A stretch of DNA of 64,000 nt, taken from positions 62,001 to 126,000 of the forward strand of contig JASJZC010000004.1 of the NCBI GenBank assembly GCA_037178855.1. The letters are read 5' to 3'. Below the pieces are notes generated by a model. It was given only the letters and a program-made list of their open reading frames with translations. It did not search any database and had not been told where the DNA came from. A program made the position numbers and the translations under genes. Shown here one piece after another: positions 1 to 11,185 of the stretch; the first letter of the stretch is position 1; each line of letters opens with the position of its first letter. This DNA comes from Oscheius sp. JU75. Taxonomy: Eukaryota > Nematoda > Chromadorea > Rhabditida > Rhabditidae.

Positions 1-148
1 GTAAAAAGTAAAAGTAAACAAATAGTAGGTTGTACGGTGTTATCTTTGTCTGCGCCATTCTAGCCTTTTCGAGAATACCCGAGTGGCGATTGGGCCAAAC
101 TGGCCCGGTCTAGAAGAGCGGGACCGCCATATAACGAGCGCCTTTACA

Positions 149-238
149 GTATTCTTCATAGTATTTGGTGCGCCGACCTTTGCATTCGTAGCGTACTGGC
201 GGAGCACTAATTTCTCATTTGAAAGAATAGAAATATAA
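149..238 (+). CDS. Last exon of an unknown, probably membrane, protein (5' part cut off by the window)
   Basis: After a TTTACAG acceptor a frame reads FFIVFGAPTFAFVAYW and ends at a TAA at 236-238. The stretch is hydrophobic with a short polar tail. A preceding exon may lie at about 27-90, ending at a GTCTAG donor, but the more membrane-like frame there does not match in phase, so the join is uncertain. I do not recognise the family. The next gene on the same strand starts within about 40 bp. Confidence 0.3.
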   Translation, partial: VFFIVFGAPTFAFVAYWRSTNFSFERIEI

Positions 239-275
239 GTAGTGCATGAACATAAGCAAATGTGAACGATTTCAG

Positions 276-2395
276 CTGCGCAGCAACGTGCGAATTTCTG
301 GTGGTTACCGTTTCGATCATTATCGGAATAATTTGCGAAGCTGGAAAGGCAGATCCGGCTCCTACGGCAGAACCAGCTCCTCCTCGGGTCAGGGTGACCT
401 TTGCTTCTGTTGCTACCTATGTGTTTCGATCCATTAAACTATCAGTATCAGCTATCAGGAACAATACAAAAGAAACTTTCTGGATCTGCGGTGGTATGTT
501 GAACAATATATTTAAAGCGAGTATCTCGCTATTGCGCCCAAGTGTCCAAAGTTGGTGCGTACAGTGCAAAAAGTTTGGCGGGAATGCCGAAAAAGTTGAT
601 GAACTCGTGATTTTTACGTTTTGCTGCAGGTTTTCAGCTTTCCTATGCTGCTTATCACAATAAACGTGATATAATAAGTGAGACCGAACCAAAAAGAGAA
701 GTAAAATGATCAGAAATAGCTAGGAATAAAAATGGTTTGAATTGCCGCGCAAAATATATAGAGACAAATTGTTTTGTAGCGAGGCATTCACTTTAGATAG
801 GGGCTCTGCACTTCCATGACCTGTCCCAACTGCAAAGAATCCACAGCCTTTTGCGACAATATAAATTAAACCTTTTTGTCTGTTTATGAACACCTCACAA
901 CATCATTAGAAGACTTTTTGCAACATTTGTTGGCCTAGAAAAGAAATATTTTACCCGTTTTTACTTCCTCGCGCAGCTTCCCTTAGAACCAATACATACT
1001 GGGGATCAGTATACGCTCGAAACTAATAAGGTAAGACAAAGACAAACATCCGTATTTCTCTCCGTAATTGCAAGTTTTTCAGTCTGCGTTTTATCTGTTT
1101 TCGCCACAGGCACCGTCATCTTTCTCGACATCAAAAAAACTGATCCCGATAGTTGGGGGATCAAGATGGTGAGTCGTATTTAGAAAAAAAAGCTGAATTC
1201 TACTACATAGGTCTTTTTCGGCTTCCATAATTTGGGTCTTTTGATTGGAACAATTCTCTGTTTGTTGTTCTTCTTCGTTGGAAACGTGCCGTATACATTG
1301 GTGGAGAGATCAGAGGACCACAATATGAGGGTTGCTACTGAAAACCTGGAACGGTACTTGTTGTACTTTGGGACAACAGGGTTCTTTTTCTGCGCCGGCT
1401 GTAAGACCACATTTTTGTAATCCTTAGAGAACACTTTTAGTTGGCTTGATTCATTCTATCTATCTAAGCTTCAGCGAATACTCAACGGTTTTCGCAATCA
1501 ACAGTGTCATAGCCGACTCGACCAGTATGGTGAGCTTGCCGTCAATATTCCAATAGAGGTACTCCAACTTGTTCGATGAAAATATTCACCACCATAACCC
1601 ATTTTTTCATTACGGGGCCACGTTTAAGTGATCGATTCCTTCATCAAAAACCTGGCAGAGCGAAGCAAATGGGTCCAGCCAGGAAATCATATAGGCTACG
1701 GTAGTGGTCTCTTATTTTTTTTGAACAACTTATATGAAATAATGGTTCTTTATGGTGAAAAGTACCCAATTGTCTCATGTCAGCTTTCCGGTATACTGCA
1801 AAGTTGTAGATGAGATCATGGGCTACAACTTTTAGCGCATCGAAAAAGTTGAAAAATCATTTTGACCTCAAAATACGAGGATATACAAACTTCAAACTCC
1901 CGCGTAAGTTTTTTCGGCTACGTTCACATGCTGTAGCATATACGCACCCAAAGTAATTGAGCTTTTCTACTTCAAATTGTGGCTTACCTCAAATTTTGTC
2001 TAGGTTTATTAAGCAGTATAACAATCTTCCAGGTTCAAGGCTTCGCCCAAACAGTCGTCATACTTCATTGCAACATGAAGACAAATACGTATGGATATTG
2101 GGTAGATACAGTAGTCAAAATAGCAAACTAATATCCTTTCCAGTTTGGAGTCCCGCTCTTTTGCGTAAACTTTATGATGTTCCTTCTCGATTTGTTTGAT
2201 GCTGCAACATTGGGAATCTACGCGTATTTTTGTTGATCTTTTCATACTATTTCCCACTTTAAGAAATCCCGTACCAGTAGGCTCCAATGTAATGTGGACG
2301 ATGCTTGTACGCGGACTCGGACCATTCGTTGTCTTCTATCGCTTCCATTCAATGGCCATCATAGCCGAAGTCGTCGAACACCACGCACACAATTA
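276..2395 (+). CDS. Otopetrin-like multipass membrane protein (multi-exon)
   Basis: Several exons encode hydrophobic segments. Near 276-440 one reads EFLVVTVSIIIGIICE. At 1081-1170 one reads VFATGTVIFLDIKK, at 1209-1400 one reads GLLIGTILCLLFFFVGN, and near 1440-1530 there is HSIYLSFSEYSTVF. The last exons (2143-2395) encode FGVPLFCVNFMMFLLDLFDA, then after a 40-bp intron WTMLVRGLGPFVVFYRFHS and AIIAEVVEHHAHN, followed by a stop. A C-terminal W...G.FYR.HS..A...EV pattern is typical of otopetrin proton channels, which are expanded in nematodes. A second gene at 14972-17343 has a similar layout. Start, middle exons (1530-2120) and exact splice sites are uncertain. The proton-channel role is an inference from the C-terminal motif. 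Confidence 0.45.
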
Positions 2396-2926
2396 GACCA
2401 GCTTTTTTCAACAGTATCTTTCACGAATGTTGTAAGACTTGGCAAAAACATCAGCCAATAAAGCAGTGTTATTTATCTCGCTGAGCAATTATTGTAAAGA
2501 CTATGAAACGGATAAGTTTTTCAACGATCTGAGGTTGTACAATGCTATCCCGGTTGTTATTCGAATAACTCATTTGTTACATTGAGGTTAATTTTTTGAT
2601 TCAAAGAAAGTATAGTTACAATAAGTCAGAGGCATGGAGATAGAAGGCTGCCAGCACGGTCTCGGTTTTGACCTGCTAGTAACAACTATCTTGTCATCTG
2701 ATCTCTTGCCGGGAACCACAGACACCTTGGACCTCCGATAGTTTTTTTTAGCGACACAGCCCATCCCCTTCTTCTGCAATCTATGAAGATACTTATATGA
2801 AAATTTCGCAAAAAAGAAAGGGAAGATGGCTGCGGAAGAAGCGTTCGTCAACCAACAATCATAACATCAAGTGCTACTTTCTTCACTTCATCCAGCTGTG
2901 TTGGAAAGAAATAGTCTGTTAACAAG
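2396..2926. other. Interval with no supported gene
   Basis: Short frames occur on both strands but none has splice context or a recognisable motif. A plus-strand frame from about 2634 is open for roughly 35 codons and could be an upstream exon of the fragment at 2927. Confidence 0.3.
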
Positions 2927-3214
2927 ATGATGGCTCAACGCTGTTGTAATGCAGCTAGAGGAAGCTCGGACTACTGCCAAGAACAGTTCAACGCCTATGC
3001 TGACGATCTAGAGAAAAAGAAACTGAGTTTGGATTTTAAAATAGCTCGAATTAGTCCTAAAATCAGCCAAGACCACGCTCCTTCCTGCACCTATGTCAAT
3101 ATCGAAGCTGTGTATGCGGATGCTACCAAGATCACCTTCGACTTCACATCGAAGACCATGATTTATGCCAGTATGTTAAGAAGCTGGGAAGTTGTTACAG
3201 AGGAGATCTTAATC
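2927..3214 (+). CDS. Orphan coding fragment, Cys-containing, ended by a repeat insertion
   Basis: An open frame starts MMAQRCCNAARGSSDYC and continues with mixed polar and hydrophobic sequence (YVNIEAVYADATKITFDF), with unbiased, protein-like composition. It runs straight into the first copy of the complex repeat at about 3214, where the apparent C-terminus (ILIYFKLS) is repeat sequence. I read it as an exon or 5' part of a gene disrupted by that insertion. The family is not recognised. Confidence 0.3.
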
Positions 3215-4040
3215 TATTTTAAATTGTCCTAGCGTCTCTGTCTGTCTGTCTGTCTGTCTGTCTGTCGGAAGCCAATATTGCCAATTAGTGTGCACTATTT
3301 TGTGCGCACACTAATTGTTTGCAAGTCAAGCCGAATCGAGTCAGTTCGGGAAGTAGCTTCCTTGCGGAAACGTTGCTTCTGTCACGCTACCTCGATTGGA
3401 GGGAATGCGGACAGGTTGAAGTGGGAGGAAAGGGACAGTTGGACAGAAGAAAGTAGAAATCGAGCAGTTTTGGAAGGAATGAAGCTTTATTTTCCCCAAG
3501 GGGCGTTAGCATTACTTGGACAGGGAGCTTAGTTGAGGAATGGGAAATGGGTTCAAAGAGTGAAAGGGAAGTGGGTTTGAGGGATAGAAAGTGGGGTCAA
3601 AGAGTGGAAAGTGAGTTTCACTTATTAGAAATGACATCAGCAATCGTTTTTGCTGGGGAAAGGGTAAGGTAGATATGCCTCAAGGGGCACAACAAGTTAG
3701 GCTACCGCCCCGAAGGGGCGGCAGCCTAGCTTGTCTAGTTTAAAATGTCCTCGCGTCTCTGTCTGTCTGCCTGTCTGTCTGAAGCCAATATTGTCAATTA
3801 GTGTGCACTATTTTGTGCGCACACTAATTGTTGGCAAGTCAAGCCAAATCGAGTCAGTTTGGGAGATAGCTTCGTTGGGAGGACGTTGCTCCTGTCACGG
3901 TACCTTGATTGAAGGGAATGCGGACAGGTTGAAGTGGGAGGAAAGGGTCACGACAGTTGGACAGAAGGAAGTAGAAATCGAGCAGCTTTGGAAGAATCTG
4001 ATTATTACTGAGCCCCGAAGGGGCGTAGCCTGACTTGTGC
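3214..4040 (+). repeat. Two tandem copies of the TCTG/palindrome complex repeat
   Basis: Unit 1 (about 3214-3735) holds in order: CTATTTTAAATTGTCCT, a (TCTG)n run, a 34-bp palindrome around AATTAGTGTGC...GCACACTAATT, a GGGTTCAAAGAGTG-rich middle, and a GC-rich hairpin whose arms read CAAGTTAGGCT and AGCCTAGCTTG. Unit 2 (about 3736-4040) is shorter and joins directly to the terminal hairpin. The short open frames inside are shadows. Unit 1 matches the reverse complement of about 61795-62312 almost perfectly. Confidence 0.85.
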
Positions 4041-4257
4041 TATATACTTGTCCTTCAAGAATCCTTAGAGTCCTGGACAAGATGATTACTTATGTATTCT
4101 AATTGCTTGGAAATTGTTCAAAGCGCTAAAAAACAAAAACATAACTTTGCCTCAATTAATGTCTTTTTGAAGAAAACAAACAAACTTCTGAAAAAAAGCA
4201 AATAAAAGACAGCAACTGGAGTCCCGAAGTTACATTGTCATCGAGTCGCTCGTCCGG

Positions 4258-6240
4258 ATGGTTCAACAGGCAGCCGAGTCGTCGTCTGGAAATACTAGTA
4301 GTCGCGCCAGTGCCTTCTACAACTACCACTCCATGCCCATCCTGAGTACCGGAATCGACAACCTCATCAAATACGTGAGCTCTTGATAGAATTGCTTTAG
4401 AGAGACACTGAGAAGACAACTACCAAATAACAGAAAGAGAGATAGATAGACAAAGAGACAGACTTATTCTCTCAAATTCCAGGTCAGCTCCCAGCTGTCG
4501 ATCAGTCTTCTGCAACTGTTCTTCTGCTGCGACGTGCGTGCCACCCCGTCTGACATACTCTTCCTGGTCGAGAAGATTCCCAACTGCGAAATTCTCCACG
4601 TCAACATGACGAGCAAAGAACTCTTCGAGCAGCAAATCTCCACCCGGATCGTCAAGTTCAGCTCCGCAAGCCAGGATCAGGTCATCTTGATCTCCGCCTC
4701 TGGGGACTATTCGCTCGTCCCGGATGGCCTAGAAGACTCCGAGCTTGTCATCTTCCATCCTCCCAGTGCCGACATCGTCTTCGAGGGAATATCGTCCATT
4801 CGGTCGATCGAACTACCCGTGACTGTCGAGAAGGTCCCGCCGTCAGAGATCGCGAAACCGATGGAACTTGCTGCTCCTGCTCCTAGTCAATTGCTTTACG
4901 AGCTCAACAACCACAAACAGTATCTGGAGAACGTGGTCGGTCGACTGACAAAGATGAATACTGAGATTATCAGTCATGCCTACCAGGAGGTCAAGATGCT
5001 CCAGACGCGCCTCTCCAGCATGGACGAGAGACTGAAGAAGATGAAGCTGTCGTTGAAGTTGGAAAAGGAGGAACAGTATGTGGAGGCAAAGGTGGAGAGC
5101 GTCGAGAATTGTGAGTTCCCTATCAGAATCGTTGTCTTTGCCTCTCCATCTCTTTATGTCTGTGTTTCCGTGTCTTTGTGTCCCATTATCTCTGTCTTTT
5201 AATATTTCTGTCTGTCTACATATCCATCTCTGTGTCTCTGTGTTTCTCTGTCGCTCTCCTTACGTCCAACTTTTCAGGCTACACCGAAAACGACGGTCAA
5301 GAGAATGACTCGAATCCCGATCCGGGGAAGCTCTCTTCAGCTCAGGTGAACGGCTGGGACGAGGTGGATAAGGAGATGGTGACCGAACAGCGTCAGGGAG
5401 TCGGCTGTCGTCCCGGGATGGGTGCCAATCCGTTCCAGGAGAAGAACTCTTTCGGGAATCCGTTCGACTACAGCCAGGGCCCGGCTCCCGTTCCACACAC
5501 ACCGCGTCAACAGCACCAACACCAGCAGCAGTCGCTCAATCAGTACAATCTGAATCTCTACGAGGAGCCGACGGTCCCGTTCAACGGAGGAGCCAAAAAC
5601 TGCAACGGGTTCCAGTCCAAGGGACGAGGTGGTGAAAAGGGACCGAACTTTCGCCTTCCGCAGGAGAGCAACCCCTTTAGATCGGGAGGACCGCAGTCTC
5701 ATGTCGGTCGCAATCCCTTCAGCGGAGGGGGCCTGGGGCCGGTGCCTGTTTTCAACGGCGGTGGATTCCAGCAGCTGCAGCCGACGAGAGGAGTCCGCTA
5801 CGATGTCTCTGGAACACAGATGACCGTCAGTCAGGAGGGCGGATTCAAGAAGCCGGCTCCACAATGTCCGCAGTGGGATAACCAAGCTCATCGAGCTGCC
5901 GGCAGCTGTCAGCTTTGGCATCCGCACAAGCAGTGCATGTGAGTCTTTTCGTCTTTTCGTCATCCGACCAGGACCTTAGGTATATTGGAAGCTTTGGTAA
6001 TCTGTCAAGACCTCACATGCACCGCTTGTGTCACGATCTCTCATTATCTGTTGTATTTAGCCAGCCTTTCCTAGAATTTGATATTCCCGAACTTACTCTT
6101 ATTGTTCCAGGTTCTTCCCGAAGTGTCGCGCTAAGGCCGGAGGCTGTGGCTACGCCCATCCTTTCTGTATGGAGGGCGAGTGTCAGTGCGACGGAGAGGT
6201 AAAGGACCCGCAGCTGAATCACTTCTTCGCCGACGAGTAG
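4258..6240 (+). CDS. ZC3H14/Nab2-type CCCH zinc-finger protein with NPF motifs
   Basis: Four exons (4258-4374, 4483-5110, 5278-5938, 6111-6240) join in phase to 511 codons. The N-terminal about 130 residues are compact and unrecognised (SSQLSISLLQLFFCC, DILFLVEKIPN). A probable coiled coil follows at about 155-245 (LENVVGRLTKMNTE). A Gly/Asn/Gln-rich middle carries four NPF motifs (GANPFQE, FGNPFDY, ESNPFRS, GRNPFSG), the core bound by EH-domain proteins. The C-terminus has closely packed Cys/His pairs (CPQWDNQ, CQLWHPHKQC, FFPKC, CGYAHPFC) like ZC3H14/Nab2 fingers, which bind poly(A) RNA. An upstream in-frame segment (QLESRSYIVIESLVR) after an AG could be an extra 5' exon. Introns 1 and 2 are rich in TCTGTC/AGACAG. 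RNA binding is inferred from the fingers; EH binding is only a possibility. Confidence 0.7.
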
Positions 6241-6434
6241 AAGAGACCGTTTAATGTTCAATGCGCACTCCATGGGCGAAATCAAATTAGAAAATTGGCG
6301 CCGAGCTAGTAAATATAACTAAAAATTAATTAAAAGCAACTTTTATCTTTGTTTTTCTGGGAAAGGGATGAGAAACCGATAGGCTCCTTTAGTATTTCGT
6401 TTAATCCTATGCTCTGTAAAAAGAAAAAAGATTT

Positions 6435-6451
6435 CGCTCCCGGGTGGGCTC

Positions 6452-6487
<36 letters not shown>

Positions 6488-6507
6488 GCCTATTGCGCCA
6501 CGGAAGC
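6435..6507 (-). tRNA. tRNA-Asn (anticodon GTT)
   Basis: The minus strand folds as a complete 73-nt tRNA. The acceptor stem is GCTTCCG paired with CGGGAGC, with one T-G pair. The anticodon arm is TTCGG-CTGTTAA-CCGAA, giving anticodon GTT. Box A (TGGCGCAATAGG) and box B (GGTTCGAGCC) are present. No intron is needed. A run of T on the minus strand at 6425-6430 follows as the Pol III stop. Confidence 0.95.
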
Positions 6508-6691
6508 ACTGGAGTCTGCTATTATCGCTGCCAACAGCACGCCTGTCCTCTTTGCTAAAGTCTTAGTACTTCTGTCTCTCTGTACCCCCCTTACAAACAT
6601 TGAACGATGTATTTTTATAGTAACAAAATACTTAAGCTATGTACAGAAAGCTGTAGGCATGATAGTGTCTTTGACCAAAGGTATTACGAAA

Positions 6692-7943
6692 TTACCACTT
6701 CTTCCTACGAATGAAAAGTTGGGTGACACAGGTGAAGAAGAAGATGATAAAGACGACGAGGTAGATGGCGACGGCAGTCTTGCCAAAGTACATGTTCACG
6801 AGTTCGGTCAGGCCGAGACCGATAAAGAGGAAGACTCCGGCGGCGATGCCGCACAGGTAGTCGGGCCAAGTCCATCTGAGATCAGGATCGGCCTCGTCGA
6901 CGCCAGTGTTCCACTGGAAAGTACTCAGTAGCTGTCTGTGTCCCTCTGTCTCTCTCCCCTTGTCTCTCTGTCTCTCTGTAACTCAGTCTCTCTGTCCCTC
7001 TATATCCCTGTTTCCCTGTCTCTCGGTATCTCTATCTTTCTGAAGGGAACTCCCGTTGGGCTTGTTATCCCATTTACAGCTTCCGCGGGCTCAAAACGAG
7101 CGAGCGAGAGGAACGCAATGCGAAAACAACGTCTATAAATACCTGTCGTTGCAAGAGATAGCAGAGAGCAAAAACATCGTCATGGGAGCAGCTGTACTTG
7201 AATTGAATAATTGTGCTATTTACAATGTAGGAACTTTGATGTGAATGGTAGCTGTTTTGGCGGGAAGTTACCTCAGGAAATGAGAAAGGGGTAGACTTAC
7301 ATTGTTGTTCATTAAGTAAAGGGAGTACGGAGTCAGCTTCCGCTCGTCCGGATTGAAGAGATGGGACTGAAAAATAGTTTCACAAGTAGCTCTAGTATTT
7401 CATTAAAATTAACGGATTTGCCACATTTTTCCTTGTAATTAACATTACCATCTGTGGGGTTCGATTTAGTTAAGATTCAAGATCAAAAATTGACATGATC
7501 TGGACGAACTGTCTCTTACACCCTTGTAGACACATATAGATCCTAAGCTGACCAGATGGTAGGAGAGTACTGAGAGCCCTTCTACATCTGAACAAGGCAC
7601 TGTAAACATATGTTCACATCAGCCAGCTTTGGCCAGGACAGGCTGGCTCGTGGTGGAGCCCTTAGCGTTGCTCTAGACTCAGATCTCAGCCTGGCCTTGC
7701 TGTTCTGCCAGGTTCGAGCAGTAACTAGAGGCCAATACAAGGCCTTGAGAGTTTCAGTAAAACGTCCAGCATTTTTAGCTGTACTCTTCGATATCCTGTG
7801 CATTCGTCTGCAGGCTCCCCAACTCTGTATGTACCCACCGTACTGTGATGATGTTGGTCATGGTGGTGATCGTCGTGAGGTTCCCCATGTTGTACTGGCT
7901 GTTCCTCAATCTTCGAGGTCTGCGGTGTCTTCTGTGGCTCCAT
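6692..7943 (-). CDS. His-rich small two-TM membrane protein, family not recognised
   Basis: Three exons (7943-7785, 7366-7301, 6931-6692) join with all introns in phase 0 to about 154 aa; acceptor TTCCAG at 6914 would give 148 aa. The N-terminus is His/Asp-rich (HGEPHDDHHHDQHHH), a possible metal-binding tail. The middle exon reads SHLFNPDERKLTPYSLYL. The last exon has two membrane segments (CGIAAGVFLFIGLGL and AVAIYLVVFIIFFFTCV) and ends in a basic RRKKW tail, which could act as a di-lysine-like retrieval signal. Intron 2 is full of TCTGTC repeats. I do not recognise the family. Confidence 0.6.
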
Positions 7944-8305
7944 TCTAAGAGTTTAGTATGAGTCGAGTGTGTGCAGTTCAAGGAGAGAATGGACCGGATG
8001 CGATGAGAATCGAAACTAATACACACTGATGTATTTCTACGATTTCTCACTAAGTAGGACAAATGTTGGTTGAAGGAGGCGAATTCAGTGGGTTGTTATT
8101 GAGGGAGGATGGAGAAATCGTTGAGAGAAATAGTACGCCCGTCGGCTTGAACACACGTGCAACATTCTGCGGTAAACAAGGAAAGAGGGAGACCAGATGG
8201 AGCATCGCCACAACAAAAAGGACATGGTCGGGTTGTTTTGACATCGGATCATTGGTTTTTCCTCCTAATAAAGGAGAAAGAGAGACAGAGCTCAACCGGT
8301 AGAGA
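7944..8305. other. Interval upstream of the His-rich gene; no supported gene
   Basis: Frames on both strands between 8050 and 8300 overlap each other and show no splice context or family motif. The stretch probably holds the promoter of the minus-strand gene and the spacer below SL1 copy 1. Confidence 0.3.
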
Positions 8306-8407
8306 CTTGTTGCCTTTCCAGTGGAAAGGCTGTTCCAAAATTTCTTTCAACCTCTACATTAGCAGGGTCGGAAGCATTTGAATACCTCAAACTTGGGTAA
8401 TTAAACC
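8306..8407 (-). ncRNA. SL1 spliced-leader RNA, copy 1
   Basis: Read on the minus strand, the gene begins at 8407 with the 22-nt SL1 leader (GGTTTAATTACCC then AAGTTTGAG, 8386-8407), followed by the splice donor GTATTC. An Sm site AAATTTTGGAAC lies about 70 nt in. The 3' end is a hairpin, GCCTTTCCA and TGGAAAGGC around one base (8312-8330). The 102-nt length fits nematode SL1 RNA. About 100 bp upstream is conserved with the other copies and includes CCATGTTATCCGAGAGC, a candidate snRNA-type promoter region. Confidence 0.97.
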
Positions 8408-9374
8408 GACGATTGGGCTTGCTCTCGGATAACATGGCGACACGGGATGGGAGAGAGAACGGCATAGGCAGGAAGAATCTGAGTGAGAACCGGAGAGGAA
8501 CCATTGGCAGCCAGCCAAAAGCTCAGTAAGCGGGTGACCAAATTTACCATCGGAATTGAAGAGAAAGATATTTAATTTGCTCTGTAGATCACTGAGTATC
8601 TTCTGTAACACCAACTTCATCTAACAAAATTCATATTCAGTCAGAAATTAGGTTGGAAGGGACATTGACATGGGCTCGCTCCTCTCCGTCTCTGATCTAG
8701 GTTTCTCACTTCTCTTTCAGGACAAGACGAAGACTATCGTTACACGATGCTATGCGTATGGGCTTCTGATACTCTACGGCTTTATAGAGTCTGCAAATAC
8801 AGCAAAGTGCCAATTTTGTTGCTCAGCAACGTTCTGTTATTTACAATACTAGATAACTTTGATGCTCCTCGCTTCACAGGTAAAGGTCCAGCAGGTTCTG
8901 AGAGCAGACTTGTCTTCTGTGCATCGTATTTCTCCACGTTCTTCCTCGTCACATTCGGCCTCTGAGCTAGGAAGTCGATGACTGTCCATTAATTCTGCCG
9001 GCGAATATCTCATATCAAGAATATGCTTCTGGTCAGAAAATTACATATATCACACCACAGTGACTGTCACTCACCATAGTTCAGGTCTCTACTGCTAGAG
9101 CTATAATCCTTTGTTCCACTGGGTCACAGCTATTCTATATTCGTTTCCGTAGATAATAGTGGAATCTTCGGAAGATTCTGTGGCATGTCCCATGAAAACA
9201 CGGCTCGTCAGAACAGATGGTTAAGTAACGGTAAGCAGGTAACACAAACCATCATACCAATAAAATGTACACACTGGCCTACCCGACAGAGAGAAATAGA
9301 TACAGAGAGTTAAAGATACTGACGTGGTACAAGTGCATAGGGAAAGATGAGAACAATAAAGATGAGAAAAGAGT
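8408..9374. repeat. Spacer of the SL1 repeat unit, copies 1-2
   Basis: No gene is visible. The first 100 bp are the conserved 5' flank of SL1 copy 1. Around 8620-8720 a diverged block (TTCATCTAACAAAATTCATA, GACATTGACATGGGC, TCTCCGTCTCTG) recurs in the other spacers near 9660, 10325, 11505 and 44270, so the duplicated unit is several hundred bp longer than the RNA gene. Confidence 0.6.
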
Positions 9375-9476
9375 CTTGTTGCCTTTCCAGTGGAAAGGCT
9401 GTTCCAAAATTTCTTTCAACCTCTACATTAGCAGGGTCGGAAGCATTTGAATACCTCAAACTTGGGTAATTAAACC
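9375..9476 (-). ncRNA. SL1 spliced-leader RNA, copy 2
   Basis: The leader is intact at 9455-9476, followed by GTATTC, the Sm site and the same 3' hairpin with the central base seen in copy 1. The RNA body matches copy 1. It lies 1,069 bp from copy 1. Confidence 0.97.
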
Positions 9477-10008
9477 GACGACTGGGCTCGCTCTCGGATG
9501 ATATGGCGACACGGGAGAGGAGAGAGAACGGCATAGGCCGCGAGAATCTGGGTCAGAGACGGAGAGGAACTGCTGGCTGTGCTAAATTTGCCAACGGAAT
9601 AAAGGCTTACCCTATTTCTCTTATTGAATAGGTAAACAGGAATCACCTAGAAAATGGACTTTATATAACTAAATTCATATACACCCAGAAATTAGACCGA
9701 AAGGAACATTGGCCCAAGCTCATCTGCATCTCTGACCAACACTTCTCTCGCATGTCTGACCAAACACTACAGCTTGGCTAAACGATGAACAACGACCGAA
9801 AGACAGAGAGAAAGAATGACAGATAGACATACACTACCAGTGGCCCTACTCCGGTCTCTCACAAGTTGCTTGTTCCTATACTCTAATTGTTTGGAAGTTC
9901 CAGACAATGAAACGTTTTTCAAAGCACGAAACACCTTTCCTAGTCTCTCCGAAACAATTTCATACTTGCGCGACATATGTATATCGACAGTAGAAGAACA
10001 AAAAAAGT
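9477..10008. repeat. Spacer of the SL1 repeat unit, copies 2-3
   Basis: A conserved 5' flank of SL1 copy 2 is followed by diverged spacer (AAATTCATATACACCCAGAAA near 9662). Frames here are shadows of the repeated unit. Confidence 0.5.
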
Positions 10009-10110
10009 CTTGTTGCCTTTCCAATGGAAAGGCTGTTCCAAAATTTCTTTCAACCTCTACATTAGCAGGGTCGGAAGCATTTGAATACCTCAAACTTGGG
10101 TAATTAAACC
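10009..10110 (-). ncRNA. SL1 spliced-leader RNA, copy 3
   Basis: The leader is intact at 10089-10110, with donor GT, an intact Sm site and the 3' hairpin. The single loop base of the hairpin differs from copies 1 and 2 while both stem arms are unchanged. It lies 634 bp from copy 2. Confidence 0.97.
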
Positions 10111-11185
10111 GACGACTGGGCTCGCTCTCGGATGATATGGCGACACGGGAGAGGAGGGAGAACGGCATAGGCAAGGAGGATCTGGGTCAGAGACGGAGAG
10201 GAACCATTGGCTGAGCGCCAAACGATTGTTTGTCGGGGTAGTGACCAAATTGCCATCGGAAATGAAGAGAACAGTCTTTTATCAGTTCTCTAGACTACTA
10301 TAAGGCTTCTGAAACGCAAGTTTCATCTAACAGAATCCATATTCACCCAGAAATTTGGCCGAAAGGGACATTGGCATGGACTCCTCTTCGTCTCTGACTT
10401 ACACTTCTCCCTCGTTTCACAAGGAAAGACCAGAACAGCTAAACATTCAGCATAGACAGAGTGACAGAGACATAGTTTATCATTTGTCTTCCTCACATGA
10501 CTTCAAAGTTCAGGTCGCTGTCGTTATTTCCCTCACATTAGCTCAAAATCCAGGCTTTTGGAGCAACGTCTCTATTATGCATGTAAATGTTAAGACAATA
10601 GTTCATTAATCAATGTTGGGAAGTCAAAAAGAAGCCGTGGAACTTTTCTTTGAAAAGACACCAGCCTTTCTTTCAGCTGTTCTGTTCTTAGGGAACTGGA
10701 AATCTTCGTAGAACTCCTTTCCACGTTTGAGAGAAGTGAAGTCTGTCTATCTGCAAATCACAGAAGTTCTGTCTATTGGAAAAACCTTACTGCTATCACA
10801 GATTCTACTTATAGAAAACGAGAAAATCAGATCTTGAGAAACGGGTTGTACGTTTTTTGTTGGCACTAAAAAATGCCACGATTGTGAAGCAGTAAAATTG
10901 ATTTTCGCAAAGAGACTGATCGTTTTGTGCATTTTTTGGCGAAACAGAGTTTAGAGTCTTTCTTTACGGCAAAGCCCAATTTTGGAGTAGATGAAATTCA
11001 AGTACATTTAAGAATCCTGAAATTGGATAAATGTAGAGGGAAAACGTATAAAAATTATTGATGGAAAAGAAGAAGACAAGGCTCGGAGCTGGGGGACGCT
11101 AACAGTTTTAACAGTGACGGAAGGGAATTGATGGCATACATCAAAAATAGCCACATTGACGCTCTGAGAGATCAAATAAAGAAGT
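10111..11185. repeat. Spacer of the SL1 repeat unit, copies 3-4
   Basis: A 5' flank of copy 3 and the conserved spacer block near 10320-10440 come first. From about 10600 to 11160 there is unique-looking sequence with no convincing gene. Confidence 0.5.

Noticed and set aside
5260..5963. Long minus-strand frames over the zinc-finger gene (up to 208 aa)
   Set aside because: They are antisense to the spliced plus-strand gene, whose four exons join in phase and carry zinc-finger motifs.
6659..6931. Acidic plus-strand frame of 90 aa
   Set aside because: It is antisense to the last exon of the His-rich two-TM gene, where the minus strand has two clear membrane helices and in-phase splice sites.
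9310..9534. Repeated open frame on the minus strand (also near 8292, 9767 and 11.2 kb)
   Set aside because: These frames are read through the SL1 RNA genes and their conserved 5' flanks; the shared protein is a shadow of the RNA sequence.
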